Source: an uncultured Methylobacillus sp.
GTDB lineage: Bacteria; Pseudomonadota; Gammaproteobacteria; Burkholderiales; Methylophilaceae
Length of the DNA stretch: 64,000 nucleotides
Assembly (NCBI GenBank): GCA_946478865.1
Contig: CAMLDO010000001.1
Span: 124,001 to 188,000, forward strand
Direction: 5' to 3'
How positions within the stretch are numbered: position 1 is the first letter of the stretch; the number at the start of each line of letters is the position of its first letter. This document shows, one piece after another, positions 63,933 through 64,000 of the stretch. The translations under genes and the position numbers were made by a program. The notes under the pieces were generated by a model. The model saw only the letters and a list, made by a program, of their open reading frames with translations. It made no database searches and was not told the DNA's origin.

Positions 63933-64000
63933 ATGTCCGTTTTCAGCTGGATACTCGTTTCAAGCCTGTTCGGCGGGCTGGTCAGCGTCACCGCGGCCGG
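63933..64000 (+). CDS. N-terminus of a membrane protein (runs off the window; possibly ZIP-family)
   Basis: ATG 63933 opens a frame that stays open to the window edge (22 codons). The hydrophobic start MSVFSWILVSSLFGGLVSVT followed by AA is like the first helix of ZIP metal transporters, but 22 residues cannot settle the family. A TATAAT lies at 63900-63905 without a well-spaced -35. Confidence 0.4.
   Translation, partial: MSVFSWILVSSLFGGLVSVTAA

Noticed and set aside
1..64000. CRISPR arrays, tRNA, rRNA, insertion sequences or prophage
   Set aside because: No regularly spaced direct repeats, cloverleaf sequences, transposase or phage genes were seen. The only mobile-element trace is the integron relic.

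Overview
The window is a dense, GC-rich proteobacterial chromosome segment. Gene content and order point to a betaproteobacterium, most likely in or near the Nitrosomonadales. The main evidence is the run leuC-entericidin-leuD-leuB-asd-fimV-truA-trpFBA-accD-folC-SPOR-cvpA-purF-metZ, followed by gyrA-serC-pheA-hisC. This taxonomic call is inference; no rRNA or other marker is present. I saw no tRNA, rRNA, insertion sequence or CRISPR array.

Layout. 1-4.5 kb: 5' end of acs, divergent glnE, and a GAF-GGDEF diguanylate cyclase. 4.5-12.2 kb: mostly minus-strand small accessory genes (membrane proteins, a Cys-rich copper-storage-like protein, an SDR, two VOC proteins, a LOG-family protein, a PQQ-type sugar dehydrogenase). 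12.2-14.8 kb: a decayed chromosomal integron. It has five minus-strand cassette genes separated by four recognisable attC sites, then half of a fifth attC and the C-terminal stump of an integron integrase. 14.8-17.2 kb: a NarL-type two-component system that begins on the last codon of the integrase stump. 17.2-21.2 kb: a lipoprotein, a SpoIIAA-like protein, an EamA transporter, a Rieske oxygenase and a PuuD-like membrane protein. 21.2-25.2 kb: arginine genes argD, argF, argG. 25.2-33.7 kb: penicillin-binding protein 1C and a 1943-residue alpha-2-macroglobulin with a 60-residue membrane protein between them. 33.8-52.8 kb: ppnP, yajQ and the long plus-strand leu/asd/fimV/truA/trp/accD/folC/purF/metZ series. 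52.8-54 kb: two peroxiredoxins. 54.2-61.2 kb: gyrA, serC, pheA, motA, hisC. 61.2-64 kb: bamD, rluD, pgeF and the first codons of a probable membrane protein.

Regulation visible in the sequence. A SAM-II riboswitch lies between purF and metZ, with a near-consensus promoter in front and an intrinsic terminator behind; a conserved aptamer strand can pair with the terminator arm, which suggests a mechanism. A cyclic-di-GMP-I (GEMM) riboswitch precedes a motA that lacks an adjacent motB and sits between pheA and hisC. With the diguanylate cyclase and YajQ, this gives a recurring cyclic-di-GMP theme. Several intergenic spaces hold strong, often bidirectional, intrinsic terminators.

I found no wholly new system that I can defend. 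The strongest candidates for a second look are the integron relic with its cassette proteins of unknown function, the two riboswitches, and the PBP1C/small-membrane-protein/alpha-2-macroglobulin cluster.
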